Assembly (NCBI RefSeq): GCF_900129485.1
Contig: NZ_FQVW01000017.1
Span: 1 to 57,438 of the forward strand
Reading direction: 5' to 3'
Length of the DNA: 57,438 nt
Origin: Ornithinibacillus halophilus
Lineage (GTDB): Bacteria > Bacillota > Bacilli > Bacillales > Amphibacillaceae
Part shown: positions 1 to 8,377 of the stretch, piece by piece
Layout: each line of letters begins with the position of its first letter
Numbering within the stretch: the first letter of the stretch is position 1
The notes under the pieces: generated by a model
The model's database searches: none
Seen by the model: only the letters and a program-made list of their open reading frames with translations
Told to the model about the DNA's origin: nothing
Translations under genes and position numbers: made by a program

Positions 1-220
1 CCGCGGGCACGGCCTCAGCCAGGCGACTACTTGAATAAACTTCTTTGCTGCCTTGTACCGAGGAATTGACTTCTTAGACTTTCTAGTAGACGCAGGTACA
101 TCTTTTGGGGTCTTCGGACACGTGCTCTTCCCGCAGGACAAGGAAGGCTGCGGCAGCGAAACATCGCATGCAGAAAATGCACATGGAAATGCATTTTCAA
201 GGAGTCGACTGCTATCCGCT
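1..220 (-). repeat. dispersed GC-rich repeat, copy A (cut by window edge)
   Basis: The segment has the same blocks, in the same order, as the copy at 7978-8160: CCGCGGGC at the left, a CCCGCAGGACAAG block (about 129-141), an ACATCGCA block, and a GGAGTC block near 202. It is clearly more GC-rich than its surroundings. Short open frames on both strands lie wholly within it and have no ribosome binding site, so I do not call genes here. Confidence 0.6.
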
Positions 221-261
221 CCAATCAAAACCTAATATTGCAATGTGTTAACTGTCGAAAA

Positions 262-392
262 TAGCGGAGGAAATACACGAAGACTCCTGCGGGAGGAAAG
301 GCATAGGTGAGACCCCACAGGGCGATAGCCTGAGGAGGCTCACCAGCCGCCCGCGGAAAGCGAAGTGTATTTCCGTAGCGGTAGGATTTCCA
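262..392 (+). repeat. dispersed GC-rich repeat, copy B
   Basis: This block is in inverse orientation to copies A and C. It shares GACTCCTGCGGGAGG, GGTGAGACCCC, GAGGAGGCTCACC and CCGCCCGCGGAAAGCG with copy C read in reverse. Its ends form an imperfect terminal inverted repeat (GGAAATACAC near 269 and GTGTATTTCC near 365). Non-autonomous mobile element or structured RNA are both possible; no coding capacity is visible. Confidence 0.65.
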
Positions 393-498
393 CATATCAA
401 TAAGTTACTGCGCAGTTTTTTTATTTTGCGTAATAATCAACAATCCTTCAAATAAGTCTTTTCCCTATAAAAACTTCCCGATTGTATTATCAGGGAAC

Positions 499-525
499 AA
501 ACCCTCACCTGTTAAAGGTAAGGGT
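499..525 (-). terminator. terminator-like hairpin after the solute-binding protein gene
   Basis: Inverted repeat ACCCTCACCT (501-510) and AGGTAAGGGT (516-525), with one G-T wobble, lies 22 bp beyond the stop codon at 547. The following T-run is weak. Confidence 0.5.
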
Positions 526-546
526 ATGCTCCAAAGATATGTCTTT

Positions 547-1827
547 TTAATCGTTCATTATTGGTGGTGCAGTTTCCTCAGGTGTTAATACTCTGTTTAA
601 TACAGGTACTGGATAATCCACACCATCTTGTTCCTCTAACGTAATTGCGTATAGAGATTGTAATGCTTGGTGGTCTTCTTCACGGAATGTCATCGTTCCT
701 TTTGGAGTCTCGAAGCTCATTCCTTCCATAACATCTATTAATGTTACTGCAGTGGTATCACCCTCTGTTTTTTCAAGTGCCTCTACGATTGCAATAGCAG
801 CACTCATTCCACCTGGAGTAAATAAATCAGGAACGTCTCCGTCATATCGTGATATATGCTCTTCTACTAGCCAGTCATTTACTTCATTATCTGGTAGAGT
901 ATGGTAGTAAACTGTAAAACCTTCCATCCCAACTAAAGGACTCATTGTTGCCAGTGCTGCAATATCAGGAGCACCAGTTGAAATTTTGATACCTTGTTCC
1001 TGAACTTGCATATCAACGATTTGGTTCCAAGGTGAATTAGCACCAGACCAAACCACAAATAAATAATCAGGATCTGCTTCAATAACTTTTTGAATGTTTG
1101 CCGTGAAATCTGCAGCATTTTGGTCAGCATATTCTTCATGCACAATTTCTGCACCTAGATCTAATGCTGCTTGTTTAAATGCAGCTACCCCATCATGCCC
1201 AAAGGAATAATCTGGAGCAAAAGTAGCAATCTTCACACCCTCATCAGCAATAGCTGCGGCTGCTGCAACTGCATCCTGAGAAGAGTTTCTTGCTGTTCTA
1301 AAAATATAATCATTGTATTCTGAACCAGTTATACTATCAGCTACTGCAGGTTCAACAATCATGATTCGTTCATATTCTTCTGCTAGTGGAGTTACTGCTA
1401 ATGTGTCCCCAGAACTAGAGGATCCTATTAGAAAATCAACTTTCTCATCTTCCAATAAAGAAATAGCTTTCTGTCTTGCAACAGTTGCATCTGTTTCCGT
1501 ATCTTCATAAATTACTTCAATCTTTTTACCTGCAACTTCTCTAGTTCCATCTGTTGCATAATCTAGACCAAGTTCAAACCCTCGTTGTGTTTGCTGACCG
1601 TATGCTTCTAACACACCAGTTAATGAAGCAAGGACACCAATTTTTACAGTACCATTTGTATCATCAGCTGCATCATTCGATGAATTGTCGTTGTTATTAT
1701 TTTCAGACGATGAATTATTGGAATCTCCAGATCCATTATCATTTGATGAATCATCACCACATGCTACTAAAAACATTCCAAGTAGTAACATTAATATTAG
1801 TAAACCAATACTACTTTTAAACTTCAT
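547..1827 (-). CDS. ABC-type solute-binding lipoprotein, LivK/amide-binding type
   Basis: A 426-residue secreted lipoprotein: a hydrophobic leader ends in a lipobox with Cys23 (LVAC), followed by an Asp/Asn/Ser-rich linker to about residue 59. The rest is a type I periplasmic-binding fold of the branched-chain amino acid/urea/amide family, opening TVKIGVLASLTG. Such proteins deliver a small molecule to an ABC importer, but no permease or ATPase gene lies nearby, so it is either an orphan or works with a transporter encoded elsewhere. It is codirectional with and directly downstream of the large regulator at 1978-5232, which may control it (inference). The ligand cannot be read from sequence. 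The ribosome binding site AAGGGGGAC precedes the ATG. Confidence 0.85.
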   Translation of the reverse strand: MKFKSSIGLLILMLLLGMFLVACGDDSSNDNGSGDSNNSSSENNNNDNSSNDAADDTNGTVKIGVLASLTGVLEAYGQQTQRGFELGLDYATDGTREVAGKKIEVIYEDTETDATVARQKAISLLEDEKVDFLIGSSSSGDTLAVTPLAEEYERIMIVEPAVADSITGSEYNDYIFRTARNSSQDAVAAAAAIADEGVKIATFAPDYSFGHDGVAAFKQAALDLGAEIVHEEYADQNAADFTANIQKVIEADPDYLFVVWSGANSPWNQIVDMQVQEQGIKISTGAPDIAALATMSPLVGMEGFTVYYHTLPDNEVNDWLVEEHISRYDGDVPDLFTPGGMSAAIAIVEALEKTEGDTTAVTLIDVMEGMSFETPKGTMTFREEDHQALQSLYAITLEEQDGVDYPVPVLNRVLTPEETAPPIMND

Positions 1828-1897
1828 ATAAAAGTCCCCCTTTAATTTTTAACTTGTCATCATCATAATTGGTCATAGTTACACGGAAGTTACAGAA

Positions 1898-1938
1898 CTA
1901 AGAAAAGCGCAGAGCGCTCGGAGCTAGACATCTTTTAA
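1898..1938. repeat. short dispersed sequence shared with 29857-29890
   Basis: A stretch containing CGCAGAGCGCTCGGAGC is nearly repeated at 29857-29890 (GCGCAGAGCACTCGGAGC, then AACATCT). Both lie in intergenic DNA. It looks like a fragment of a Bacillaceae dispersed repeat; no function is visible. Confidence 0.4.
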
Positions 1939-1943
1939 TGAAG

Positions 1944-1975
1944 AAAAAAAGACTATCCCAAATAGAGATAGTCCT
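1944..1975 (-). terminator. intrinsic terminator of the large regulator gene
   Basis: GACTATC (1952-1958) pairs with GATAGTC (1968-1974), and the minus-strand transcript then runs into a T-rich tail. It begins two bases past the stop codon and separates the regulator from the binding-protein gene, so cotranscription would need readthrough or a second promoter. Confidence 0.8.
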
Positions 1976-1977
1976 AC

Positions 1978-4900
1978 TCAATAGCTATTCAATTCTTCTG
2001 ATTCCATAATCAAATGATACATTTCTTCAGTCGGAGCCATTGGTTCAACACCCAATTCATTTTCTAATACATGACAGCATTTCTCATACCACCTAATTGC
2101 TTGTGGGCGGTTGTTTAAATGATAGTAACTAAACATTAGTAGCCTGTAAGCTTCCTCCCATGTATGGTCAATTGCAATCATTCTCTCACACCATTCAATA
2201 CAAGTATGGAAATCTTGTATTCTGACAGCCGATTGTGCTAATTTTTCTGCCCCTCGAAGAAAAATTAATTGATAATGCTCTCTTTCCTGCAAACACCATT
2301 CTGCCAAACGAAGGTCCTCTAAATAATCCCCTTTATAAAGTTTTAAACCTCTTTCCAATAATTCAATTGCTCTTTTTGGTTCCTTTTCCTCAATCCCCTG
2401 ATTTATCCATTCTTCGAAATTTTCGGTATCTAATTCGTAGAATGAATCTGGATTTAAACCGTAAGAACTACCTTTTCGTAAAATAAAGAATGATTCTTCT
2501 CTAGCTTTTCGCTTTGGTTCTAAAGCCTTTAATAGTGCATTAAAGGTTACTTTGAAATTCTTATTCGCAGCTTCCTCATCTTGATCCGGCCACAGATACT
2601 GAAAGATTTGCTCTTTTGCCAACCATTTTTTTCGATTGGTAATAAACAGTTCAAATAATTCCTTTGCCTTTTCTCGTTGCCAATCCTTAGACTCGATAGG
2701 TTTACTTCCAATCCAGACACGCAAATGGCCCAAGGTATGAACTTTTAATGTGTAGCCTGGATGATTCTTTAGTGTTTCATCTAAATTAAGCTCTAAAGAA
2801 TATTTCGTTACTAATTGAGGCAAAATCTCTAACTGTTTTGCCTTTAGTAAAAGTGGTGCGATATTTTGCATATCTTTTGGACCGAAAGTCGTTTGTTTTT
2901 TTAAAAAGAATTCATATCCTTCTGTATTCATTGATTGTAAAAATAAAGTCATTTCCGTTTTAAAAATATGTTCATCCTCTTGTGTTTCATGAGCAATATA
3001 TGCTCTCCAAAAGGCTGCGACCATTAATCCGTATCGATCTCCACATTCGAGAAAGTTTTGCTTAACTTCTTCAATGTACTGTAATGCTTTATCAAATTTC
3101 CGATTATGAACTGCTGTTAATGTCATTCCCAGGATAATTAATGAACTTAGCCATTTGTCCTTTACTTTTTCCGTTTCATTTAATCCTTTTTGCGCAGTTT
3201 CAACTGCACGCTCATATTCAGAACGATTCCCAAACAGAATGGCTAGACCCATGTATGGTTCTGCCTTCCCTCTCGAAACATTGATTTTTTCCATGATTTC
3301 TAAAGATGTACGATAGCACTTTTCAGCTAACTTCCCATCATATTGGTCTAGTAACTGAACGGCATGTCCCATCCTCATCCAACCACATGCTTCAACAAAT
3401 GGAGATTTTATCGAAAGACCTAACTGAATTCCTTCCGAAGCTAATTTTTTACTTTCTTCGGCTTCTCCCATAAATGCAGTAATAATGGATAAAAGTAGAT
3501 CCGTTTCACGATGGGACTGTGGCAAATGCTTTCCAGACATATAATTAGAATTCGCTTTTCTTTCCAATAAAATTTCTTTTGCCTTTCTAAGCTTTCCCGT
3601 TCTTAAATAGATCCGTGCCTGTAAGTTTCCATCTTCCAACGGGAGGTCTAACTCTTTCGCTCGATCAAACCAAGCTTCTGCTTTCCCTGCTTGACCTAAA
3701 TTCAGTAAGTTCTCTGCCATTAAATGATATAATTGAGCCATCTCTTCTTTACTTGCATTGGCTCTTTCTCTCATATGGATGGCTTGTTTTACAAATCGTT
3801 CTGCCCGATCTGGCTGAATCGTGTCCAAGTAAATTCGAGCCTTCCCTTCAAAAGCGAGTCCAATTAAGAAATAATGTTCATGGTCATATTCAGGAACACT
3901 GCTAATTATCCTATCGTAACTTTTCTCAGCTTTTTCGTATAAAGACCGATACCTTTCAATTTCTCCTTGGTAATAATAAAGCACAGGATATACTTGTTTG
4001 CTTTCACTTGGCAGCTTCAATAATAAATCATACAAACTTTGTAATCTTCCAGTTTGTAGCATTACTTCTCCATAGTCTTTTAAAATACTAGCTACTTTTT
4101 GATATTTGGTTATTCGTTCATAATGATACAGCGCTGTTTCAATATTACCTCTTCGCTCGTAAAAATGCCCTGCACGATTATTCAAGGACTCAAATTCTGC
4201 TTTATATCTAGTACGCAACTGATTCTCTAGAAAAACTTTAAACAAGGAATGGTACCGATAGGCATTCCTTTCTCCTTCTGATACAAATAAGTTTTGTTCT
4301 AGTAGCCCTTGTAAAATCTCCTCAGATCCCTGTATTTGTAAAATATAATCACAATCTTTTGGCGTTAAAACTTCCAACACACTAGACTGAAGCAAAAATT
4401 GCTGAATGATTAACGACTGCTTATTTAACACCTCAGAAGCTAAATAATCAAATAAATCCTCTAATGTATTTTGGCGATTTTGTAAAATTTCACTAATCGC
4501 CTCTTTATCTTTAATTTGTTGAATGAGCATATTAAACGCAATTGCCCAACCTTCCGTTAATTGATATATTTTCGTTAATTCTTCTTCACTTAAGCTAATT
4601 TCTAGAACATCTTCTACTATGTAGTCCATCTCACTTGGTGAAAGAATTAAATCTTCTTGAGAGATTTCATACAATTCCCCTTTCACCTTTAAAATAGGAA
4701 TAATATCCCACTTGGGTTTATTTCTACTAGATAGGACGATATGCAAGTTAGCTGGAATATGTTCTAGAATAAAAAGGATCCATTTTTCGATCTCATAGGA
4801 GCTTTTCACATGATGAAAATCGTCTATGATTAAATATACTTCTTCCTGCAAGTCCAAAATTTCATTAACGAAAGCAGTTGCAAGAGAGTATACTTTTTCT

Positions 4901-5232
4901 GTATCAACATAAGTAGTTATACTTGCCAATTCCTTTTGAATAGAATGTCCAAAAGAAGGATGGACACTTTTTATCGAATGCGTTAATTTGGTTAAGAAAG
5001 GAACAATGTCATCATCGTTAGGAGATATGGAATACCAACACGCATTGATATTGCTATCATGTACATATAAAGCCAGTGCAGTACTTTTTCCGTACCCTGC
5101 ACCTGCATAAAGAAGGATTAATGGATAATCAGGTACACTACTTAATTTTTGGTTTACCTGTCCACGTCTAATAAATCGTTCTCTTATTGGTGGAGGATTA
5201 AGCTGGCTATGTATAATTGGAATCTCCTTCAT
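1978..5232 (-). CDS. large MalT-like STAND ATPase regulator with C-terminal BTAD/SARP-type domain
   Basis: About 1084 residues. Near the N terminus a Walker A motif (GAGYGKST, about residues 44-51) and a Walker B-like IIDDFHH mark a MalT/STAND-type NTPase; a long middle region is built of TPR-like helical pairs; the last about 250 residues hold an OmpR-like winged helix (LGHLRVWIGSKP) and a bacterial transcriptional activator domain with more TPRs. Such proteins act as ligand-gated activators. A GTG nine bases upstream (5241) is possible, but ATG at 5232 has AAAGGG at normal spacing, so I use it. The downstream solute-binding gene is the likely target or signal partner (inference). The inducing molecule is unknown. 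Confidence 0.85.
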   Translation of the reverse strand: MKEIPIIHSQLNPPPIRERFIRRGQVNQKLSSVPDYPLILLYAGAGYGKSTALALYVHDSNINACWYSISPNDDDIVPFLTKLTHSIKSVHPSFGHSIQKELASITTYVDTEKVYSLATAFVNEILDLQEEVYLIIDDFHHVKSSYEIEKWILFILEHIPANLHIVLSSRNKPKWDIIPILKVKGELYEISQEDLILSPSEMDYIVEDVLEISLSEEELTKIYQLTEGWAIAFNMLIQQIKDKEAISEILQNRQNTLEDLFDYLASEVLNKQSLIIQQFLLQSSVLEVLTPKDCDYILQIQGSEEILQGLLEQNLFVSEGERNAYRYHSLFKVFLENQLRTRYKAEFESLNNRAGHFYERRGNIETALYHYERITKYQKVASILKDYGEVMLQTGRLQSLYDLLLKLPSESKQVYPVLYYYQGEIERYRSLYEKAEKSYDRIISSVPEYDHEHYFLIGLAFEGKARIYLDTIQPDRAERFVKQAIHMRERANASKEEMAQLYHLMAENLLNLGQAGKAEAWFDRAKELDLPLEDGNLQARIYLRTGKLRKAKEILLERKANSNYMSGKHLPQSHRETDLLLSIITAFMGEAEESKKLASEGIQLGLSIKSPFVEACGWMRMGHAVQLLDQYDGKLAEKCYRTSLEIMEKINVSRGKAEPYMGLAILFGNRSEYERAVETAQKGLNETEKVKDKWLSSLIILGMTLTAVHNRKFDKALQYIEEVKQNFLECGDRYGLMVAAFWRAYIAHETQEDEHIFKTEMTLFLQSMNTEGYEFFLKKQTTFGPKDMQNIAPLLLKAKQLEILPQLVTKYSLELNLDETLKNHPGYTLKVHTLGHLRVWIGSKPIESKDWQREKAKELFELFITNRKKWLAKEQIFQYLWPDQDEEAANKNFKVTFNALLKALEPKRKAREESFFILRKGSSYGLNPDSFYELDTENFEEWINQGIEEKEPKRAIELLERGLKLYKGDYLEDLRLAEWCLQEREHYQLIFLRGAEKLAQSAVRIQDFHTCIEWCERMIAIDHTWEEAYRLLMFSYYHLNNRPQAIRWYEKCCHVLENELGVEPMAPTEEMYHLIMESEELNSY

Positions 5233-5404
5233 ATACGACACCCTTTCTAAATGTCTTAATCTTCTATCATTTTAACACACCAATATAGAATTGTATTTAC
5301 ATACTGATACTTTTTCTAAATTATGATATAGTTTCTAAATATATATTCTATAATTTTTACATTTATGAAATCGTTCCATATTAGATTCATAGGAGGAGAA
5401 CAAC

Positions 5405-5929
5405 TTGTCTACTTTAAATAAAGCAATTTTTGCAGGTGGATGTTTTTGGTGTATGGTAAAGCCCTTTGACCAGTGGGATGGAATTCATAGCGTGGTTTCT
5501 GGTTATACTGGTGGCCATTTGGAAAATCCAACCTATCAGGATGTAAAAACTGGGAAAACAGGACACTATGAAGCAGTTGAAATTACTTTTGACCCTGCCA
5601 TTATATCGTATCAAGAAATATTAGAAGTGTACTGGCGACAAATTGATCCAACGGACGCTGGTGGACAATTCCATGATCGTGGGGAACAATATCGAACAGC
5701 TATTTTTTATTACGATGAAGAACAAAAATTACAGGCTGAAAACTCAAAGAAGGATTTAGCTCAAAGTGGAAAGTTCAATAAGCCAATTGTCACGGAGATC
5801 TTACCTGTAGCAACCTTTTATCCAGCTGAAGATTACCATCAAGATTTTTATAAGAAAAATGAAGAAGAATATATTGAAGATCGTGCAAAGTCTGGTCGTG
5901 ATGAGTTTTTACAGGAAAACTGGAAGTAA
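5405..5929 (+). CDS. msrA: peptide-methionine (S)-S-oxide reductase
   Basis: MsrA repairs oxidised methionine in proteins and as free amino acid, using thioredoxin. The 174-residue product is full length for the family and carries the catalytic GCFWC near residue 12, the SGYTGG motif and the conserved H-x-G-H-Y-E-A-V-like block ([13 protein letters not shown]), followed by [20 protein letters not shown]. The start is TTG at 5405, supported by AGGAGGAG about eight bases upstream. It is divergent from the large regulator. No msrB follows; the next gene reads towards it. Confidence 0.95.
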   Translation: MSTLNKAIFAGGCFWCMVKPFDQWDGIHSVVSGYTGGHLENPTYQDVKTGKTGHYEAVEITFDPAIISYQEILEVYWRQIDPTDAGGQFHDRGEQYRTAIFYYDEEQKLQAENSKKDLAQSGKFNKPIVTEILPVATFYPAEDYHQDFYKKNEEEYIEDRAKSGRDEFLQENWK

Positions 5930-5976
5930 CAAAAAATTTCCATCCTTCATTCAGTGATGGATGAAGGATGAATGAA

Positions 5977-6333
5977 TTAGTCAGTAAATTGCTGTATAGC
6001 TTCCCTAATATTATTTTCAGTTATTTTCCAATGAGATGTATTCCATACAATACTCTGTTTGTCGATGAGAAGAAGTTGTGGTGACTTATGTGGAATAGTT
6101 GTATCACTAGCTACCTTATTTGATAATTTCCTACTTTCAATAACCTTTACCATATAGCAATCTATAGGATGATTCTCTTTCTTTTGAAAAGCCAACACTT
6201 GTTTTAAAGCCCTAGCACTAATCATACAGGATGTACTATGCTTGAAGAGCAATACTGGGGTTTCAAATGAACGCTCCCATACGTCATACCAGTCCATATC
6301 GTTTGTTAGTTCTTTCATATTTTCCACTTGCAT
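5977..6333 (-). CDS. ytxJ: bacillithiol-linked redox protein YtxJ (monothiol bacilliredoxin BrxC)
   Basis: A 118-residue thioredoxin-fold protein of the YtxJ family, implicated in removing bacillithiol from mixed disulfides. The active-site region reads KHSTSCMISARAL (Cys about residue 36): a single Cys in the position of the usual T-C-P-I-S motif, with Met replacing Pro. It sits convergent with msrA, another oxidative-repair gene. The small gene at 6344-6502 is just upstream on the same strand, eleven bases away, and may be cotranscribed. Family assignment is good; the substitution of the Pro after Cys is worth noting. Confidence 0.8.
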   Translation of the reverse strand: MQVENMKELTNDMDWYDVWERSFETPVLLFKHSTSCMISARALKQVLAFQKKENHPIDCYMVKVIESRKLSNKVASDTTIPHKSPQLLLIDKQSIVWNTSHWKITENNIREAIQQFTD

Positions 6334-6343
6334 TCCTCCCTAT

Positions 6344-6502
6344 TTACTTGTTCTGACGAGAATCTAAGGTAATTCCTACAATAGTTCCTATCGCAATACC
6401 TATTGCAAGGCTTGTGGCCATTTGATTAATTGCTACTCCTATACTGGTGCCGATTGCTACACCAAGTGCAATACCTAACCCAAGAAACTTCGATTTTCTC
6501 AT
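6344..6502 (-). CDS. small glycine-zipper-like membrane protein (52 aa)
   Basis: Reading leftward from ATG at 6502 gives a 52-residue protein: basic start MRKSKF, then an almost continuous run of Gly, Ala, Ile and Val with repeated G-x3-G spacing (GLGIALGVAIGTSIG, later AIGIAIGTIVG), ending DSRQNK. The pattern resembles two short glycine-zipper membrane helices. GGAGAGGG lies directly upstream at good spacing, and codon use is normal, which supports a real gene. It ends eleven bases before ytxJ starts, so the two could form one unit. Function unknown. Confidence 0.7.
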   Translation of the reverse strand: MRKSKFLGLGIALGVAIGTSIGVAINQMATSLAIGIAIGTIVGITLDSRQNK

Positions 6503-6708
6503 ATTTTCCCTCTCCATTTATCAAATTTGAACGTACTAAACATGACTCTTACTTTATATACGGTACAATACAGCAATTGATTCATAATATTTCTCCATTA
6601 CAAGCCTAATTTATTATTTCACAAAAAGTTGGCGTCCTGTTATTTTGTTTTCAACCTTTAAGTAGTATAATTACCACTAGACTATTTAATTGATTAGGAG
6701 AGTACATC

Positions 6709-7875
6709 TTGGAGAATAACGAATCTTTAGTTCCATTAAAAATGCTATTATTTTGTTTTCATGCATCCAACACGATTATCCTCAGCTTTCTTCCCTTATA
6801 TTTGAGGTACAAAGGCTTAGAAGGAACAGAAATTGGCTACGTTCTAGCAATAGGACCATTAGCAACCATCTTTGCACAGCCTTTTTGGGGATATTTAAGT
6901 GATAAATATAAAACCGTTAAGAAAATATTAATCATTTGTATTTTTGGATTACTTATTGGAAGTACAATCTTCTTCCAAATGAACACATTACCGACCATCC
7001 TTATGATGGGAGCCGTTTTTTATTTCTTTACAACACCGATAGGGGCTCTGGGAGATAGTCTAGCGCAGCGTCGTGCTGACGAATTACAAGTATCTTTTGG
7101 AAATATTAGAACTTGGGGCTCTATCGGGTTTGCAGTATCCAGTCTGACCATAGGAACACTACTAACAGACAGAGTTGAATTTATGATCTATCCATATTTA
7201 TTTTTTGGATTTCTTGCCTTAATTGTTGCCTTTCGTCTGAAGGATGTGAAGGTTGAATCCGACCCTGTACGAATAAAGGATGTTGGAAAATTAGTACGGA
7301 ATAAACCTTTTATCATCTTTTTATTCTTAATCTTATTCCTCACGATAGGCCATCGTACAAGTGATAGTTACATTGGGTTATACATTGAACAGCTTGGTGG
7401 AAATGAATTTTTAGTCGGATTATCTTGGTTTATCGGCGTGGCAAGTGAAGCAATTATCTTCTTCTTTGCTGGCTATTGGTTTAGAAAACTACATCCATTG
7501 ATATTCGTCATTATCGCTGGGGGATTATATACGATTCGTTGGTTCCTTTACGCTTATGCGACAGATCCTGTTCATGTGATTGCCTTACAATTTCTACACG
7601 GATTAACCTTTGGTGTATTTTATTTAGCAGCATTTGATTATGTTACTAGACTGATTCCTAAACTATTACAGTCAACTGGACATCTTGTCTTCTTTTCCGT
7701 TTTCTTCGGTGTCTCAGGCATCATCGGTTCACTAACTGGTGGAGCTATAATTGATACACTTGGTGGCGGAACCTTATACTTTATTATGGGATGTTTAGCA
7801 TTAATTGGAACAATATTAATGACTGTTTATCATGTATTGCCATTTGGAAAAAAAGAAGTAGAAAGAGCAGTATAA
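6709..7875 (+). CDS. MFS transporter, LacY/nucleoside-symporter-like (MFS_1-like) family
   Basis: A 388-residue integral membrane protein with about twelve hydrophobic segments, typical length for the superfamily. It has the MFS loop 2-3 signature variant GYLSDKYKTVKK near residue 64 and the family's FGNIRTWGSIGFA motif near residue 125, as in the subgroup containing YwbF, HcaT and nucleoside/sugar symporters. Start TTG at 6709 follows AGGAGAG with six-base spacing. It is monocistronic, flanked by a divergent small gene and by the repeat at 7978. The substrate cannot be predicted; drug export is less likely than sugar or aromatic acid uptake. Confidence 0.8.
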   Translation: MENNESLVPLKMLLFCFHASNTIILSFLPLYLRYKGLEGTEIGYVLAIGPLATIFAQPFWGYLSDKYKTVKKILIICIFGLLIGSTIFFQMNTLPTILMMGAVFYFFTTPIGALGDSLAQRRADELQVSFGNIRTWGSIGFAVSSLTIGTLLTDRVEFMIYPYLFFGFLALIVAFRLKDVKVESDPVRIKDVGKLVRNKPFIIFLFLILFLTIGHRTSDSYIGLYIEQLGGNEFLVGLSWFIGVASEAIIFFFAGYWFRKLHPLIFVIIAGGLYTIRWFLYAYATDPVHVIALQFLHGLTFGVFYLAAFDYVTRLIPKLLQSTGHLVFFSVFFGVSGIIGSLTGGAIIDTLGGGTLYFIMGCLALIGTILMTVYHVLPFGKKEVERAV

Positions 7876-7977
7876 CAAACATACTAATACAAAAAAATTT
7901 CTGATATATCAAATCCGAACAATATTGTTCAGATTTTGTTTAGATTGTGAAAAATCCTAGTATTGGTGTAATTTCTA

Positions 7978-8160
7978 CCGTTACGGAAATACACCTCGCT
8001 TTCCGCGGGCGGCTGGTGAGCCTCCTCGAGTCCTATGCTCGTTGCTCTCCGGGGTCTCACCTATGCCTCTGCTCCCGCAGGACAAGTAATACTACGGTAG
8101 CATAAACATCGCACGAAGGAAATTGTTCTTCATTTCCGAGGAGTCTACGTGTAATTCCTT
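7978..8160 (-). repeat. dispersed GC-rich repeat, copy C (full-length form)
   Basis: Begins GTTACGGAAATACACC, contains the TTTCCGCGGGCGGC, GGTGAGCCTCC and GGGGTCTCACC blocks shared with copy B, then continues with the CCCGCAGGACAAG, ACATCGCACGAAG and GAGGAGTCTAC blocks shared with copy A. It therefore links A and B as parts of one element. Confidence 0.65.
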
Positions 8161-8336
8161 CACTAGTTTTAGTATCACTGTCAATAAATAAAATTATAAC
8201 TTTGAATTCTATTAACTAAAAGTGATAACCAACCCTCTAGAAACCAAGTATTGTTCAAATTCATTTGTCTTTAGAGCAATTATAATTAGTTTTTAAACAG
8301 CCTTATTTGATATCTCAATTCTTATATGTAAATTAA

Positions 8337-8372
8337 AAAGCGAAATCAACATGTGGTTGATTTCGCTTTTCT
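8337..8372 (-). terminator. intrinsic terminator of pbuG
   Basis: AAAGCGAAATCAAC and GTTGATTTCGCTTT form a long perfect stem around ATGTG, with U-rich sequence on the minus-strand side, six bases beyond the pbuG stop. Confidence 0.9.
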
Positions 8373-8377
8373 TATAA

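Larger units (their letters stand above)
7876..8377. other. intergenic region holding repeat copy C and the pbuG terminator
   Basis: About 500 bases with no supportable gene. It contains the GC-rich repeat at 7978-8160, AT-rich DNA with scattered stops, and the pbuG terminator at its right end. Confidence 0.7.

Noticed and set aside
53-235. Short frames on both strands inside repeat copy A
   Set aside because: They lie entirely in the dispersed repeat and exist only because the DNA is GC-rich; no start signals.
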